Origin: Falsigemmobacter intermedius
GTDB lineage: Bacteria > Pseudomonadota > Alphaproteobacteria > Rhodobacterales > Rhodobacteraceae
Assembly (NCBI RefSeq): GCF_004054105.1
Contig: NZ_SBLC01000006.1
Span: 62,001 to 126,000, forward strand
Direction: 5' to 3'
Length of the DNA: 64,000 nucleotides
Below the pieces are notes generated by a model. It ran no database searches. It was not told the DNA's origin and was given only the letters and a program-made list of their open reading frames with translations. Positions 18,954 through 29,356 of the stretch are shown here, one piece after another. Numbering within the stretch: position 1 is the first letter of the stretch; every line of letters begins with the position of its first letter. Both the position numbers and the translations under genes were made by a program.

Positions 18954-20506
18954 AGGCGGGCCTCTTCAGGTTTTGCGGCCAGGGCAGGGGTCTCGGGCAG
19001 GCCATGGGCACCGCCCATCATCAGACCGATTTCATCCACGGTCAGGCCACGTGCCGGGCGCGGAGCGCTCAGGCGGCCTTCGTTGAGTGCGGCAAAGCTG
19101 TCGGCCACTTCCAGAAGCTCATCAAGGTCCTGGCTGATGACGATGACCGCCGCCCCTTTGGCGGAGAGATCCAGCAGAGCCTGGCGGATGGTGGCAGCCG
19201 CCGCCGCATCCACGCCCCAGGTCGGCTGGTTCACCACGATGATATCGGGGTTTTGCAGGATCTCACGACCCAGCACGAATTTCTGCAGATTGCCGCCCGA
19301 AAGCGCGCGCGCCGCGACATGGGTGCCGGGGGTGCGGACGTCAAAGGCTTTGATGATCTGCGCGGCGAAATCTTCGACCTTCGGCCAGTTGATAAAGCCG
19401 CCCGAGGACAGCCCCTGACGCAGATTGCCTGAGAGCAGGGCATTTTCCGTCAGCGACATATCCGGCGCGGCCGCATGGCCAAGGCGTTCCTCGGGGGCCG
19501 AGACCAGACCCAGGGCGCGGCGTTCATTGGGGCCAAGGTGCCCGGCGGGCTGGCCTTTGATCTTGACGCGCTCTGCCTGGGTAGTGATTTCACCCGAGAG
19601 TGCGAGCAGCAGTTCATCCTGGCCGTTACCGGCCACCCCCGCGATGCCCAGAACTTCGCCCGCGCGAAGCTGCAGCGAGATGTCTTTCAGCGAAGTGCCG
19701 AAGGGATTGGGCGAGGCGACCGAGAGCCCCGTCACCTCAAGGCGCATCTCGCCCGGCGTCTGCTCGGCACGGGCGGGGGGCGTCAGGATCTGACCCACCA
19801 TCAGTTCCGCCAGTTCGCGGGCCGATTTCTCCCGCGGATCGCAGGAGGCTACGACTTTGCCGCGGCGCAGGATGGTGGCAGTGTCGCACAGCGCGCGGAT
19901 CTCTTCGAGCTTATGAGAGATGTAAAGGATCGCCGTCCCCTCAGCGGAAAGCTGGCGCAGCGTGCGGAACAGGATCTCGACCTCCTGGGGCGTCAGCACC
20001 GAAGTCGGCTCATCCATGATGAGAAGCTTCGGATCCTGCAGCAGGCAGCGCACGATTTCGACGCGCTGACGCTCACCGGCAGACAGATCACCGACCAGAC
20101 GCGCGGGATCCAGCGGCAGGCCATAGGCATTCGAGACCTTGCGGATCTGCCCGGCCAGCTCGCCCATGGGCGGCGGATTTTCCATCCCCAGCGCCACGTT
20201 CTCAGCCACATTCAGCGCATCAAAAAGCGAGAAGTGCTGGAACACCATGGCCACGCCGTTGCGCCGCGCCTCAGAGGGGCGGTGGGGCGCATAGGGGGCG
20301 CCGCGCAGCATCATCTGACCGGCGTCGGGCTGCACCAGGCCGTAGATCATTTTCACCAGGGTGGATTTGCCCGCGCCGTTCTCACCGAGAAGCGCGTGGA
20401 TTTCCCCCGGTCCGATGCTGAAGGAGACGTCGCTGTTCGCGACCACCCCCGGATAGGCTTTCGTCAGGCCGCTGAGGCTCAGCAGGGGGCCGGTCGATGA
20501 TGTCAT
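18950..20506 (-). CDS. ABC transporter ATP-binding protein (tandem ATPase, BMP-type importer)
   Basis: A 518-residue duplicated ATPase. Domain 1 has Walker A GENGAGKS, signature LSAGERQRVEIVR and Walker B LLIMDEPTSVL. Domain 2 has the degenerate A loop AGVAGNGQDELL, signature LSGGNLQKFVLGRE and NQPTWGVD. This asymmetry is normal for nucleoside/sugar importers. ATG 20506 has GGAG seven bases upstream and begins directly at the conserved LSLSGLTKAYPGVVAN, so the start is well supported. Its first 125 bases lie inside the 3' end of xdhC in another frame. Confidence 0.94.
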   Translation of the reverse strand: MTSSTGPLLSLSGLTKAYPGVVANSDVSFSIGPGEIHALLGENGAGKSTLVKMIYGLVQPDAGQMMLRGAPYAPHRPSEARRNGVAMVFQHFSLFDALNVAENVALGMENPPPMGELAGQIRKVSNAYGLPLDPARLVGDLSAGERQRVEIVRCLLQDPKLLIMDEPTSVLTPQEVEILFRTLRQLSAEGTAILYISHKLEEIRALCDTATILRRGKVVASCDPREKSARELAELMVGQILTPPARAEQTPGEMRLEVTGLSVASPNPFGTSLKDISLQLRAGEVLGIAGVAGNGQDELLLALSGEITTQAERVKIKGQPAGHLGPNERRALGLVSAPEERLGHAAAPDMSLTENALLSGNLRQGLSSGGFINWPKVEDFAAQIIKAFDVRTPGTHVAARALSGGNLQKFVLGREILQNPDIIVVNQPTWGVDAAAAATIRQALLDLSAKGAAVIVISQDLDELLEVADSFAALNEGRLSAPRPARGLTVDEIGLMMGGAHGLPETPALAAKPEEARL

Positions 20507-21455
20507 CCGTGATCTCCGCCTCGGAATGCCGTTTTAACAATTGATGTGCCACGCCAATGGCGATGGCCTGAGGGTGCTTGCCAAAACTCCGCTCGCCGAT
20601 CGGGCAGGTCAGCCGCGCAAGCGCGTCCTCACCATGTCCCAAAGCTGCAAGACGGGACCGGAAACGCGCCCTTTTGGTGGCCGAACCGATCAGTCCCAGA
20701 AAGCTGAACTCCCCCCGTAGCAGAAGCCGGTGGCAAAGTTCCAGATCAAGCGCATGTGAGAAAGTGACAATCAGATGCGCAGCCCCGGCGGGGGCGTCGG
20801 TGCAAAAGCTTTGCGGGGCGGCATCAAAACGCGCCGTCACGCCCTCGGGGATCTCTTCGGGAAAGCGGCTGCGATCCGTGTCGATCCAGGTGATTTCATA
20901 CTCTGGCAGAGGCTGCAAAACCTGAACCATGGCACGGCCGACGTGGCCGGCACCCCAGATCCACAAAGCCTGTCGCGGCAGAGTGACCGCTTCGGCCATC
21001 CAGCCCTGATAAAGCCCGGGGCGCAGCCGCGCCTCAGCGCCGCTGCGGTTTCGTGCGACGATCCGGCGCAGCGTGAAGGGCATCTCGGCGGCGGCTCTGG
21101 CCGCTTCCGTCACAGGGCGCAGCCAGAGATCCGCCTGAGGAGAAGGCAGGGTGCTTTGGGTGAAGACTTCCGTAAGCAGGGTCACCGCGCCGCCGCAGCA
21201 CTGGCCCAGTTTCGGCCCCAGCGGCTCGCGGGTGAGGCGGGGGCTAAAGTCCGCCGCCGCGATCATCGCCCGCGCCCGCGCCATGGCCTCAAATTCCAGC
21301 GCGCCGCCGCCGACGGTCCCCTGCGAGCCGCCGGGCCAGACCAGCATGGCCGTGCCGGTCTCGCGCGGGGCGGAGCCGTCAAAGCCTGCGACCACCACCC
21401 GCGCCACAAGCGGGTGCCGGGCGACAGCGTCGCGCAGTTGCGCCAGATCAGCCAT
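20382..21455 (-). CDS. xdhC: Xanthine dehydrogenase accessory protein XdhC
   Basis: XdhC binds sulfurated molybdenum cofactor and delivers it to XdhB. The protein has an N-terminal XdhC_CoxI domain (GTVGGGALE, LGQCCGG) and a Rossmann-like domain with LWIWGAGHVGRAM. It ends with the conserved IGERSFGKHPQAIAIGVAHQLL, after which about 47 atypical residues (HSEAEITDD onward) run into the ATPase gene. Two in-frame ATGs exist; 21455 has AGGG at eight bases and is preferred over 21461, where spacing is only two. Either start overlaps the xdhB 3' end. Confidence 0.9.
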   Translation of the reverse strand: MADLAQLRDAVARHPLVARVVVAGFDGSAPRETGTAMLVWPGGSQGTVGGGALEFEAMARARAMIAAADFSPRLTREPLGPKLGQCCGGAVTLLTEVFTQSTLPSPQADLWLRPVTEAARAAAEMPFTLRRIVARNRSGAEARLRPGLYQGWMAEAVTLPRQALWIWGAGHVGRAMVQVLQPLPEYEITWIDTDRSRFPEEIPEGVTARFDAAPQSFCTDAPAGAAHLIVTFSHALDLELCHRLLLRGEFSFLGLIGSATKRARFRSRLAALGHGEDALARLTCPIGERSFGKHPQAIAIGVAHQLLKRHSEAEITDDIIDRPPAEPQRPDESLSGGGREQRRLLQHRTGGNPRASR

Positions 21456-23763
21456 TGCCATGACCCTGCCGGCGGCGCACGGCCATCAGAACCCGCTCCG
21501 GCGTGGCGGGCGCGTCAAGTGCCACATAGTCCGCGCCGCTGCCGCAGAAAGAGATGGCATGCGACAGCGCCATCAGCACGGAATTGCCATGCATGAAAGG
21601 CGGCTCTCCCACTGCCTTTGAGCGGTAGATCGTGGCTTCGGGGTTCGGCTCATCCCAGAGGGTGACATTGAACACCCGCGGCCGGTCGGAACAGGCCGGG
21701 ATTTTATAGGTCGAGGGCGCATGGGTGCGCAGACGGCCCTTGTCGTCCCAGACCAGCTCTTCTGTGGTCAGCCAGCCCGCGCCCTGCACAAATCCGCCCT
21801 CCACTTGACCGATGTCCAGATCGGGGTTCAGCGAGGCCCCGGCGTCATGCAGAATATCGGTGCGCAGAATGCGGTTTTCGCCGGTCAGCGTGTCTATCAC
21901 CACCTCTGAGACCGCCGCGCCATAGGCAAAGTAATAAAACGGCCGCCCGCGGCCCTTTGCGCGGTCCCAGGAGAGATCGGGGGTTTTGTAAAACCCGGTT
22001 GATGACAGCGAGACACGGGCTGCGTAGCAGGCCGCTGCCGCTTCGCCGAAGGTCATCTCCGCAGAGCCTGCGGTGACTTTACCCGCCTCAAAGCGCACCG
22101 CATCGGCGCTGACGCCATGCAGGGCGCCCAGATGTTCGGCCATGCGGCTGCGAATGGTCTGACAGGCATTCTGCACCGCCATGCCGTTCAGATCCGACCC
22201 CGATGAGGCAGCGGTGGCCGAGGTATTCGGCACCTTTGCCGTATCCGTCGCGGTGATCTTAATCAGATCGAGCGGCAGGCCGAACTCCGAGGCCGCCACC
22301 TGGCTCACCTTGCGGAACAGCCCCTGGCCCATCTCGGTGCCGCCGTGGTTCAGATGCACTGAGCCATCGGCATAGACATGGACCAGCGCGCCCGCCTGAT
22401 TGAGATGCGTCAGCGTGAAGGAAATGCCGAATTTCACCGGCGTCAGCGCAATCCCGCGCTTCAGCACCGGATTGGCGGCGTTCCAGGCTGCGATGGCGTC
22501 CCGCCGCGCGTGGTAGTCTGAACTCTCTGCCAGGCGCTCGGTCAGGCGGCCCAGCACCATATCGCGGACCTCCTGACCGTAGTGGGTGGTCGCCACCTGC
22601 GCGGGGGCGCTGCCCTCCGTGGAGCTGTCGGGATAGAAGTTCAGCCGCCGCACCTCCAGCGGATCGCGGCCAAGCTCATGGGCCAGATGATCCATCACCC
22701 GCTCAATCCCCAGCATGCCCTGCGGGCCGCCAAAGCCGCGATAGGCGGTGGCGCTTTGGGTATTGGTGCGCAACCGGTGGCTCTCAATCCGCATGGCGGG
22801 GATGAGATAGGCATTGTCGGAATGCAGCATGGCGCGGTCTGCCACCGGATGGGTCAGATCCTGGGCCCAGCCCGCGCGGGTGTAATGCTGAAACAAGACC
22901 GCCAGCAGACGGCCCGTATCATCATAGCCCACATCATAGCTGATGCGGAAATCATGGCGCTTGCCGGTGATGACCATATCGTCATCACGGTCATAGCGCA
23001 TTTTGCAGGGCCGCCCCGTCAGCAGAGCCCCGATGGCGCAGGCGATGGCCGGGGCATTGCCCTGGCTTTCCTTGCCGCCAAAACCACCGCCCATGCGGCG
23101 GCATTCGACCCGTACGGCATGCATGGGGCGGCCGATGGCCTCTGCCACTTTGTGCTGAATCTCGGTCGGATGCTGGGTGGAGCTGTAGACATGCAGATCC
23201 CCCCCTTCACCCGGCAGCACGGCAGCGGCCTGAGATTCGAGATAGAAATGCTCCTGTCCGCCCATCTCAATGACGCCCGAGAGGCGTCGCGGCGCGGCGT
23301 GCAAAGCGGCCTCCGTCTCGCCGCGCTCCCAGACCACGGGCGGGCCGAAGCGGCTGTCGGCGGCCAGAGCCTGCTCAACCGTCAGGATCGCGGGCAGGGC
23401 CTCATAGGTGATCTTTGCCAGACGTGCCGCTTTGCGGGCGGCAAGATGGCTCTCCGCCAGCACCAGAAAGACCGGCTGGCCAACATAATGCACCCGGCCC
23501 TCCGCCAGCAGCGGCTCATCATGGGCCGAGGGAGAGCAATCCGCCCCATGGGGCAGATCAGCCGCCGTCAGCACCGCCACCACGCCAGGGGCTGCGCGCA
23601 CGGCGCTCAGATCCATGCTCAGGATCTCAGCATGGGCCTCAGAGGACAGACCGAAGGCAAGATGCAGCGCATTGGCGGGCAGGGGAATATCATCGATATA
23701 GCGCGCCTGACCCGAGACATGCAGCAGGCCGGAATCATGTTGAACGGAAAGACCGACACTCAT
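21448..23763 (-). CDS. xdhB: Xanthine dehydrogenase, molybdopterin-binding large subunit
   Basis: It oxidises hypoxanthine to xanthine and xanthine to urate at the molybdenum site. The 771-residue length fits bacterial XdhB. Visible landmarks are GQEHFYLE with the substrate-channel glutamate region, [29 protein letters not shown] (FGGPQ, active-site arginine region), GGTEMGQGL and the catalytic glutamate in KAVGEPPFM. It overlaps the xdhA stop by four bases. The order A-B-C is as in the Rhodobacter capsulatus xdhABC locus. Confidence 0.97.
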   Translation of the reverse strand: MSVGLSVQHDSGLLHVSGQARYIDDIPLPANALHLAFGLSSEAHAEILSMDLSAVRAAPGVVAVLTAADLPHGADCSPSAHDEPLLAEGRVHYVGQPVFLVLAESHLAARKAARLAKITYEALPAILTVEQALAADSRFGPPVVWERGETEAALHAAPRRLSGVIEMGGQEHFYLESQAAAVLPGEGGDLHVYSSTQHPTEIQHKVAEAIGRPMHAVRVECRRMGGGFGGKESQGNAPAIACAIGALLTGRPCKMRYDRDDDMVITGKRHDFRISYDVGYDDTGRLLAVLFQHYTRAGWAQDLTHPVADRAMLHSDNAYLIPAMRIESHRLRTNTQSATAYRGFGGPQGMLGIERVMDHLAHELGRDPLEVRRLNFYPDSSTEGSAPAQVATTHYGQEVRDMVLGRLTERLAESSDYHARRDAIAAWNAANPVLKRGIALTPVKFGISFTLTHLNQAGALVHVYADGSVHLNHGGTEMGQGLFRKVSQVAASEFGLPLDLIKITATDTAKVPNTSATAASSGSDLNGMAVQNACQTIRSRMAEHLGALHGVSADAVRFEAGKVTAGSAEMTFGEAAAACYAARVSLSSTGFYKTPDLSWDRAKGRGRPFYYFAYGAAVSEVVIDTLTGENRILRTDILHDAGASLNPDLDIGQVEGGFVQGAGWLTTEELVWDDKGRLRTHAPSTYKIPACSDRPRVFNVTLWDEPNPEATIYRSKAVGEPPFMHGNSVLMALSHAISFCGSGADYVALDAPATPERVLMAVRRRQGHGNG

Positions 23764-25145
23764 GCCTGCACCTCGTGAAGATTGGTGGTGACGCCCTGGT
23801 GTTCAGCAAAGACCCGGGCCAGCATGCCCTTCGCAGCCTCCATCCGATAGGCGGCTGAGGCGCGCATATCCGAGAGCGGGGTGTAATCACGCTCCAGCGC
23901 GGCCTGAGCGCGGGTCAGGGTCGCAGCCGTCATGGGCTGGCCGATCAGCGCTTCCTCTGTCGCAAGGGCCCGCTTCGGGGTGCCGGCCATGCCGCCGAAG
24001 GCGATCCGGGCCGAAGCGATCACACCGGCTTCCGTCGTCAGATTAAAGGCTCCGAGGACGGCAGAGATATCCTGGTCAAACCGCTTTGAAAGTTTGGCAA
24101 CGCGCAGGGTATCGGGCTGCTTCGGGATCTCGATCCATTCGATAAATTCACCCGGGCGGCGGTCCTGACGGCCGTATTCGATGAAATACTCCTCAAGCGC
24201 GAGGCTGCGGCGCTCCTCTCCGCGGCGCAGATGCAGCTTTGCCCCAAGCGCAATCAGCGCGGGCGGGCTGTCCCCGATGGGAGAGCCATTGCCGATATTG
24301 CCGCCGATGGTCGCGGCATTCCGGACCTGGACCGAGGCATAGCGCGACAGCATTGCCCCCAGAGAGGCGAAATGCGGCGAAAGGGCCGCCAGCAGGTCGG
24401 TGATGGTGACCATGGCCCCGATGCGGAAGTGATCTCCGGTCTCCTCCACCCGCTGCAGGTCTTTGACACCGGAAATGAAGGCCACCGGGCCCAGGTCTTT
24501 CAACCCCTTGGTGACCCAGAGCCCAACGTCAGTTGCCCCCGCAATAAGCCGTGCCTCAGGGTTGGCCAGATACCAGGCAGCCAGTTCATCGGCGCTGCGC
24601 GGGGCGAACCAGGCCGCGCCCGGCGGGTTCAGCAGCGGCGGCAACGCTTTGCTGCGGTCGGCGCTGACCCAGACGGGCAGGGGTGCATCCTGGGATGCTT
24701 CAGCCGCGCGGATGATCGGCGCATAGCCTGTGCAGCGGCAGAGATTTCCGGCAAGCGTGCGGTCATGATCGCGCGCGCCGGAAATGGCGGCGGCGGTGAG
24801 GCTGGCCACGATCCCCGGCGTGCAAAAGCCGCACTGGCTGCCGTGGCACTCCGTCATAGCCTGCTGCACCGGCGAGAGCCGCCCGTCCTCATCGGCGAAA
24901 CCTTCGACCGTGCGGATGGATTTGCCCTGAAGCTGCGGCAGAAACAGGATACAGGCGTTGAGCGCCCGCGCACCCGCCTCATCTGAGACGACCACCGTGC
25001 AGGCCCCGCAGTCCCCTTCATTGCAGCCTTCTTTGGTGCCGGTCAGCCCGCGCTCCTCGCGCAGCCAGTCCAGCAGGGTGCGTGTCGGAGAGACGCCCTC
25101 CACACGTACCGGCGTTCCATTCAGCAGAAACGCTACATCGCTCAT
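23760..25145 (-). CDS. xdhA: Xanthine dehydrogenase, iron-sulfur/FAD small subunit
   Basis: It carries electrons from the molybdenum site to NAD. The 461-residue protein has a plant-type [2Fe-2S] domain (Cys41, 46, 49, 65), a second [2Fe-2S] cluster (Cys105, 108, 136, 138 in CGFC and CRC) and an FAD-binding domain from about residue 170 with [11 protein letters not shown] and [14 protein letters not shown]. It is the first gene of the block. The 149-bp upstream gap contains -10-like CATAAT and TATAAC on the minus strand without convincing -35 boxes, and only a weak ribosome site precedes the ATG. Confidence 0.97.
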   Translation of the reverse strand: MSDVAFLLNGTPVRVEGVSPTRTLLDWLREERGLTGTKEGCNEGDCGACTVVVSDEAGARALNACILFLPQLQGKSIRTVEGFADEDGRLSPVQQAMTECHGSQCGFCTPGIVASLTAAAISGARDHDRTLAGNLCRCTGYAPIIRAAEASQDAPLPVWVSADRSKALPPLLNPPGAAWFAPRSADELAAWYLANPEARLIAGATDVGLWVTKGLKDLGPVAFISGVKDLQRVEETGDHFRIGAMVTITDLLAALSPHFASLGAMLSRYASVQVRNAATIGGNIGNGSPIGDSPPALIALGAKLHLRRGEERRSLALEEYFIEYGRQDRRPGEFIEWIEIPKQPDTLRVAKLSKRFDQDISAVLGAFNLTTEAGVIASARIAFGGMAGTPKRALATEEALIGQPMTAATLTRAQAALERDYTPLSDMRASAAYRMEAAKGMLARVFAEHQGVTTNLHEVQA

Positions 25146-25294
25146 CGTCTGATCCGCCGCGTTACCAGTTATATGCAGTATGGCGGCGCGTCCCGATGCG
25201 GCGTAAGGACGGGCCCCTGGCTGTCGCCAGAAAACCCGATCCGCGACATTATGTCCACCGAAGAAGCGGTGAGCGCCTCAAAATCTGCGCGAAT

Positions 25295-25744
25295 TTACGG
25301 TTCTAGTGACTGCGCGACCCGTTCAAGCTGCCGCGCCACCTGGGTCCAGCCGCCGATGAACCCCATCTCTGCATGGCGCTGCGCGGCCCCGGCGTCGGCG
25401 TGACGCGCTGTGACACGGTAGAGGCAGCCCCCCGCTTCGCCGGGGATGAACCGCAGATCGGCGGTGAAAAACCCGGTCGCGTTCGGGCGCCACCCGGCCG
25501 ACAGCGCATCGGTAAAGACCAGGCGGCGGCCCGGCTCAACATGCAGGATGCAGCCCTCTCCGGCCATCTCGCCATAATCCTCAAAGACTATTTTCGTGTA
25601 GAACCGCCCGCCCGGGACCGGCTCAATCACCGCCTCTTCCGTGCGGCCAGGCTCAGGCGCGAAAAAGCGTTTCAGAAGCGCGGCTTCGGTCCAGCAGCGA
25701 AAGGCCGCCGAAGGGGTGCAGTCGAGGGCCACCTCAAAGCTCAG
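25295..25744 (-). CDS. SRPBCC (AHSA1-like) domain protein with disrupted start
   Basis: A START/Bet v1-like small protein. Its sequence (CTPSAAFRCWTEAALLKRFFAPEP, VFEDYGEMAGEG, GFIGGWTQVARQLERVAQSL) matches AHSA1/SRPBCC proteins that bind hydrophobic ligands; function unknown. No in-frame ATG exists. GGGAGG is correctly spaced before ATG 25749, but that frame reads ATG ACC TGA and stops. One extra C would give Met-Thr-Leu-Ser-Phe and join the domain. As sequenced, CTG 25744 (chosen) or GTG 25732 would have to initiate. This is a sequencing error, a young frameshift or a non-canonical start. Confidence 0.6.
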   Translation of the reverse strand: MSFEVALDCTPSAAFRCWTEAALLKRFFAPEPGRTEEAVIEPVPGGRFYTKIVFEDYGEMAGEGCILHVEPGRRLVFTDALSAGWRPNATGFFTADLRFIPGEAGGCLYRVTARHADAGAAQRHAEMGFIGGWTQVARQLERVAQSLEP

Positions 25745-25851
25745 GTCATCGGGTCCTCCCTGACCTCAGGTCACCGGATCAGCCTGCGCCCCGTTGCCTG
25801 CGCTGTCAAGGAAGCCTTCCACCCGCCCGGCCCATTGCCTATGCTGCCGCC

Positions 25852-28800
25852 ATGAGCCAGCCACGATTCATCCATCTCCGCACCCATACCGAATATTCGC
25901 TTCTTGAGGGGGCGGTGCCGCTGAAAAAGCTGGTCAAGCTTTGCGCCGGTGCCAATATCCCCGCGATCGCGGTGACGGATACCAATAACCTCTTTGCTGC
26001 ACTGGAATTTTCCGTCACAGCCCTCGGCGCGGGGGTGCAGCCGATCGTGGGCTGTCAGCTCTCGCTGCGCTTTGATCCGGCGCCCCAGGGGGAAAAACCC
26101 CGGGCTCCGGCGCCGGTGGTGCTGCTGGCGCAGAATGAGCGCGGCTATGAAAATCTGATGAAGCTGAACTCCTGCCTCTATCTGCGAGAAACCGCTGAGG
26201 TGCCGCAGGTGACGGTGGAGGATCTGGCGCAATACTCAGAGGGCCTGATCTGCCTGAGCGGGGGGGCGGAAGGCCCGGTGGGGCGGCTGTTGCAGGGCGG
26301 GCAAACCGCGCGGGCAGAGGCGCTTCTCGACCGGCTGGCGGCGATTTATCCCGACCGCTTCTATGTGGAGCTGCAGCGCCACCCCGGCGAGGATGGCCAG
26401 TTCACCGCCGGAGAGCGGATGACCGAGCGGCCCTTCCTTGAAATGGCCTATGCGAAAAACCTGCCGATCGTGGCGACCAATGACGTCCATTTCCCGGATG
26501 CAAAGATGTATGAGGCGCATGATGCGCTGCTTTGCATTGCCGACGGCGCTTATGTGGACCAGTCCGCGCCGCGCCGCCGTCTGACGCCTGCGCACAGCCT
26601 GAAATCGCCCGAGGAAATGGCTGCGCTGTTTGCGGATCTGCCGGAAGCGCTGGAAAACACGGTCGAAATCGCCCGCCGCTGTGCATTTGCTGCCTATAAG
26701 CGCAAACCCATCCTGCCGGTCTTTGCCGCCGATGAAGTGGAGGAGCTGCGCCGTCAGGCCTGGGAGGGTCTGGAAAAACGTCTCGCCGTCATTCCCCTGG
26801 CCGCGCCGCGGGAAGAATATGAGAAGCGGCTTGAGTTTGAGCTGTCGATCATCGAGCGGATGGGCTTTCCGGGCTACTTCCTGATCGTTGCGGATTTCAT
26901 CAAATGGGGCAAAGCGCAGGGCATTCCGATCGGTCCGGGCCGGGGGTCCGGTGCAGGCTCGCTGGTCGCTTACGTTCTGACCATCACCGACCTTGATCCC
27001 TTGCGCTATGCGCTTCTTTTTGAACGCTTTCTGAATCCGGAACGGGTGTCGATGCCGGACTTCGACATCGACTTCTGCATGGACCGCCGCGAGGAGGTGA
27101 TCCGCTATGTCCAGGGCCGTTATGGCCGGGATAAGGTGGGGCAGATCATCACCTTCGGTGCGCTGCTCTCAAAAGCTGCAGTGCGTGACGTGGGCCGCGT
27201 GCTGCAGATGTCTTACGGCCAGGTGGACCGGCTGTCGAAAATGATCCCCGTCGAAGGGGTGAAGCCGGTCTCGATCACCAAGGCTCTGGCTGATGAGCCG
27301 CGCCTGCGGGAGGCGGCGAAGAATGAAGAGGTCGTGGACCGCCTTCTGACCTATGCCGAACAACTTGAGGGGCTCCTCAGAAACGCCTCGACCCACGCGG
27401 CGGGGGTGGTGATCGGGGACCGCCCGCTGGATGCGCTGGTGCCGCTTTACCGTGACCCGCGTTCTGAGATGCCCGCAACCCAGTTCAATATGAAATGGGT
27501 TGAGGCCGCGGGTCTGGTGAAATTCGACTTCCTGGGTCTCAAAACCCTGACGGTGATTCAAAACGCGATCGACCTTGTTCTGGGTCAGGGGCGCGACATT
27601 CACATCAGCGCAGACGGGCGGAAACTCTATGATCCTCCGCCGGGAACTGTGAATGAAATCAACGCTATACCGCTCGATGATAAAGCAAGTTATGAGCTTT
27701 ATGCGGCGGCGAAAACCGTGGCTGTCTTCCAGGTGGAAAGCTCGGGCATGATGGATGCGCTCCGGCGCATGAAGCCCACCTGTATCGAGGATATCGTCGC
27801 ACTGGTGGCGCTCTATCGCCCCGGCCCGATGGAGAATATCCCGGTTTATTGTGAGGTGAAACACGGGCTGCGTGAGCTGGAATCGCTGCATCCGACCATC
27901 GATCCGATCCTGAAAGAAACACAGGGCATCATCGTCTACCAGGAACAGGTGATGCAGATCGCCCAGGTCATGGCCGGCTACAGCCTGGGCGGCGCGGACC
28001 TTCTGCGCCGTGCCATGGGGAAAAAGATCCCCGAAGAGATGGCGAAAGAGCGGCCGAAATTCATTGAAGGCGCCAAAGCCACCCATAATATCGACGCGAA
28101 GAAAGCTGGGGAAGTCTTTGATCTTCTTGAGAAATTCGCAAACTACGGCTTCAACAAATCCCACGCTGCCGCCTATGCGGTGGTCTCCTATCAGACGGCC
28201 TGGCTGAAAGCGAACCACCCGGTCGAATTTATGGCCGCGGTGATGAACTGCGATATCCATCTCACCGATAAGCTGAGCGTCTATAAGCGTGAAGTGGACC
28301 GGATGGGCATTCCGGTGGTGCCGCCCTGTATCAACCGCTCGGATGCGACGTTTACGGTCTCCGAAGGCCAGGTGGTCTATGCTCTGGGCGCGCTGAAGAA
28401 CGTCGGTGTGGAGGCGATGAAACTCATCGTCTCAGCCCGCGGGGATAAGCCCTTCCGCGATCTCGCTGATTTCGCCAGCCGGGTTGAGTTGAAAAAGGTC
28501 GGAAAACGCCCGCTGGAAATGCTCGCCCGGGCGGGGGCCTTCGATCTTCTGGTGCCCAACCGGGCGCGGGTCTTTGAGGCGCTGGATGCCCTGGTGGCCT
28601 ATTCCGCGGCAATCCACGAGGCTCGGGCCTCCAATCAGGTCTCGCTCTTTGGCGAGGCGGGGGATGACATCCCGCCGCCGCGTATTGCGATGCGCAATGA
28701 CTGGCTTCCGGTCGATAAACTGGCGCAGGAGCATCAGGCCATCGGCTTTTACCTCTCCGGCCATCCGCTGGATGACTGGATGGGGGCTTTGCGGCGCAAG

Positions 28801-29352
28801 GGGGTTCTGACCCTCTCGGAGCTTGCGAAGAAAGCGGCTTCCGGTCCGGTGGTGGCGAAGCTCGCGGGTTCGGTCTCGAACCGGCAGGAGCGCAAATCCT
28901 CGCGCGGGAACCGCTTTGCTTTCGTCGGCTGCTCAGACCCGACGGGTCTTTATGAAGTGACGGTTTTCTCTGACGTTCTGGATGCCGCGCGGCAGTTTCT
29001 TGAGCCGGGGATGAATGTGGTCATGACCGTGGAGGCCACGGCTGAGGGAGACAGCCTGAAGCTCCTCGCCCGCGGGGTCGAACTGGCCGACAGCGTGGCT
29101 GCGGGGGCTGGCGGCGGCGAATTGCGCATTCACCTGAGCGAGCCTTCCGCGGCAGCCTCAGTCGCTGCGCTTTTGAGCCGCGCCAAAGCAGAGGCCGGGC
29201 GCCAGGCGAAGGGAGAGATCAGCATTGCGGTGATCGATCCGACCTCGGGCGCAGAGGTGGAACTGGCGATCCCCGGCTCCTGGCCGGTGACGCCCCAGGT
29301 GAAATCCGCGCTGAAATCCGTTCAGGGCGTTCTGGCAGTCGAAGAGGTCTGA
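25852..29352 (+). CDS. dnaE: DNA polymerase III alpha subunit
   Basis: This is the replicative polymerase. The 1166-residue length is normal for DnaE1. The PHP domain starts with FIHLRTHTEYSLLEGAV. The palm contains GPGRGSGAGSLVAY and the catalytic PDFDIDF with Asp403 and Asp405, near residues 402-408. Tau-binding and helix-hairpin-helix regions follow (NYGFNKSHAAAYA, LGALKNVG), then an OB domain and a C-terminal tail. Start ATG 25852 has no clear Shine-Dalgarno sequence but fits the family N-terminus. It is divergent from the SRPBCC gene. Confidence 0.98.
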   Translation: MSQPRFIHLRTHTEYSLLEGAVPLKKLVKLCAGANIPAIAVTDTNNLFAALEFSVTALGAGVQPIVGCQLSLRFDPAPQGEKPRAPAPVVLLAQNERGYENLMKLNSCLYLRETAEVPQVTVEDLAQYSEGLICLSGGAEGPVGRLLQGGQTARAEALLDRLAAIYPDRFYVELQRHPGEDGQFTAGERMTERPFLEMAYAKNLPIVATNDVHFPDAKMYEAHDALLCIADGAYVDQSAPRRRLTPAHSLKSPEEMAALFADLPEALENTVEIARRCAFAAYKRKPILPVFAADEVEELRRQAWEGLEKRLAVIPLAAPREEYEKRLEFELSIIERMGFPGYFLIVADFIKWGKAQGIPIGPGRGSGAGSLVAYVLTITDLDPLRYALLFERFLNPERVSMPDFDIDFCMDRREEVIRYVQGRYGRDKVGQIITFGALLSKAAVRDVGRVLQMSYGQVDRLSKMIPVEGVKPVSITKALADEPRLREAAKNEEVVDRLLTYAEQLEGLLRNASTHAAGVVIGDRPLDALVPLYRDPRSEMPATQFNMKWVEAAGLVKFDFLGLKTLTVIQNAIDLVLGQGRDIHISADGRKLYDPPPGTVNEINAIPLDDKASYELYAAAKTVAVFQVESSGMMDALRRMKPTCIEDIVALVALYRPGPMENIPVYCEVKHGLRELESLHPTIDPILKETQGIIVYQEQVMQIAQVMAGYSLGGADLLRRAMGKKIPEEMAKERPKFIEGAKATHNIDAKKAGEVFDLLEKFANYGFNKSHAAAYAVVSYQTAWLKANHPVEFMAAVMNCDIHLTDKLSVYKREVDRMGIPVVPPCINRSDATFTVSEGQVVYALGALKNVGVEAMKLIVSARGDKPFRDLADFASRVELKKVGKRPLEMLARAGAFDLLVPNRARVFEALDALVAYSAAIHEARASNQVSLFGEAGDDIPPPRIAMRNDWLPVDKLAQEHQAIGFYLSGHPLDDWMGALRRKGVLTLSELAKKAASGPVVAKLAGSVSNRQERKSSRGNRFAFVGCSDPTGLYEVTVFSDVLDAARQFLEPGMNVVMTVEATAEGDSLKLLARGVELADSVAAGAGGGELRIHLSEPSAAASVAALLSRAKAEAGRQAKGEISIAVIDPTSGAEVELAIPGSWPVTPQVKSALKSVQGVLAVEEV

Positions 29353-29356
29353 TCCT

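Noticed and set aside
17853-19418. 521-codon open frame antisense to the ABC permease and ATPase genes
   Set aside because: Low-complexity Q/R/D/H composition typical of an antisense shadow; the minus-strand genes in the same DNA have clear domains.
22582-23778. 398-codon open frame antisense to xdhB
   Set aside because: Shadow frame with no recognisable motif.
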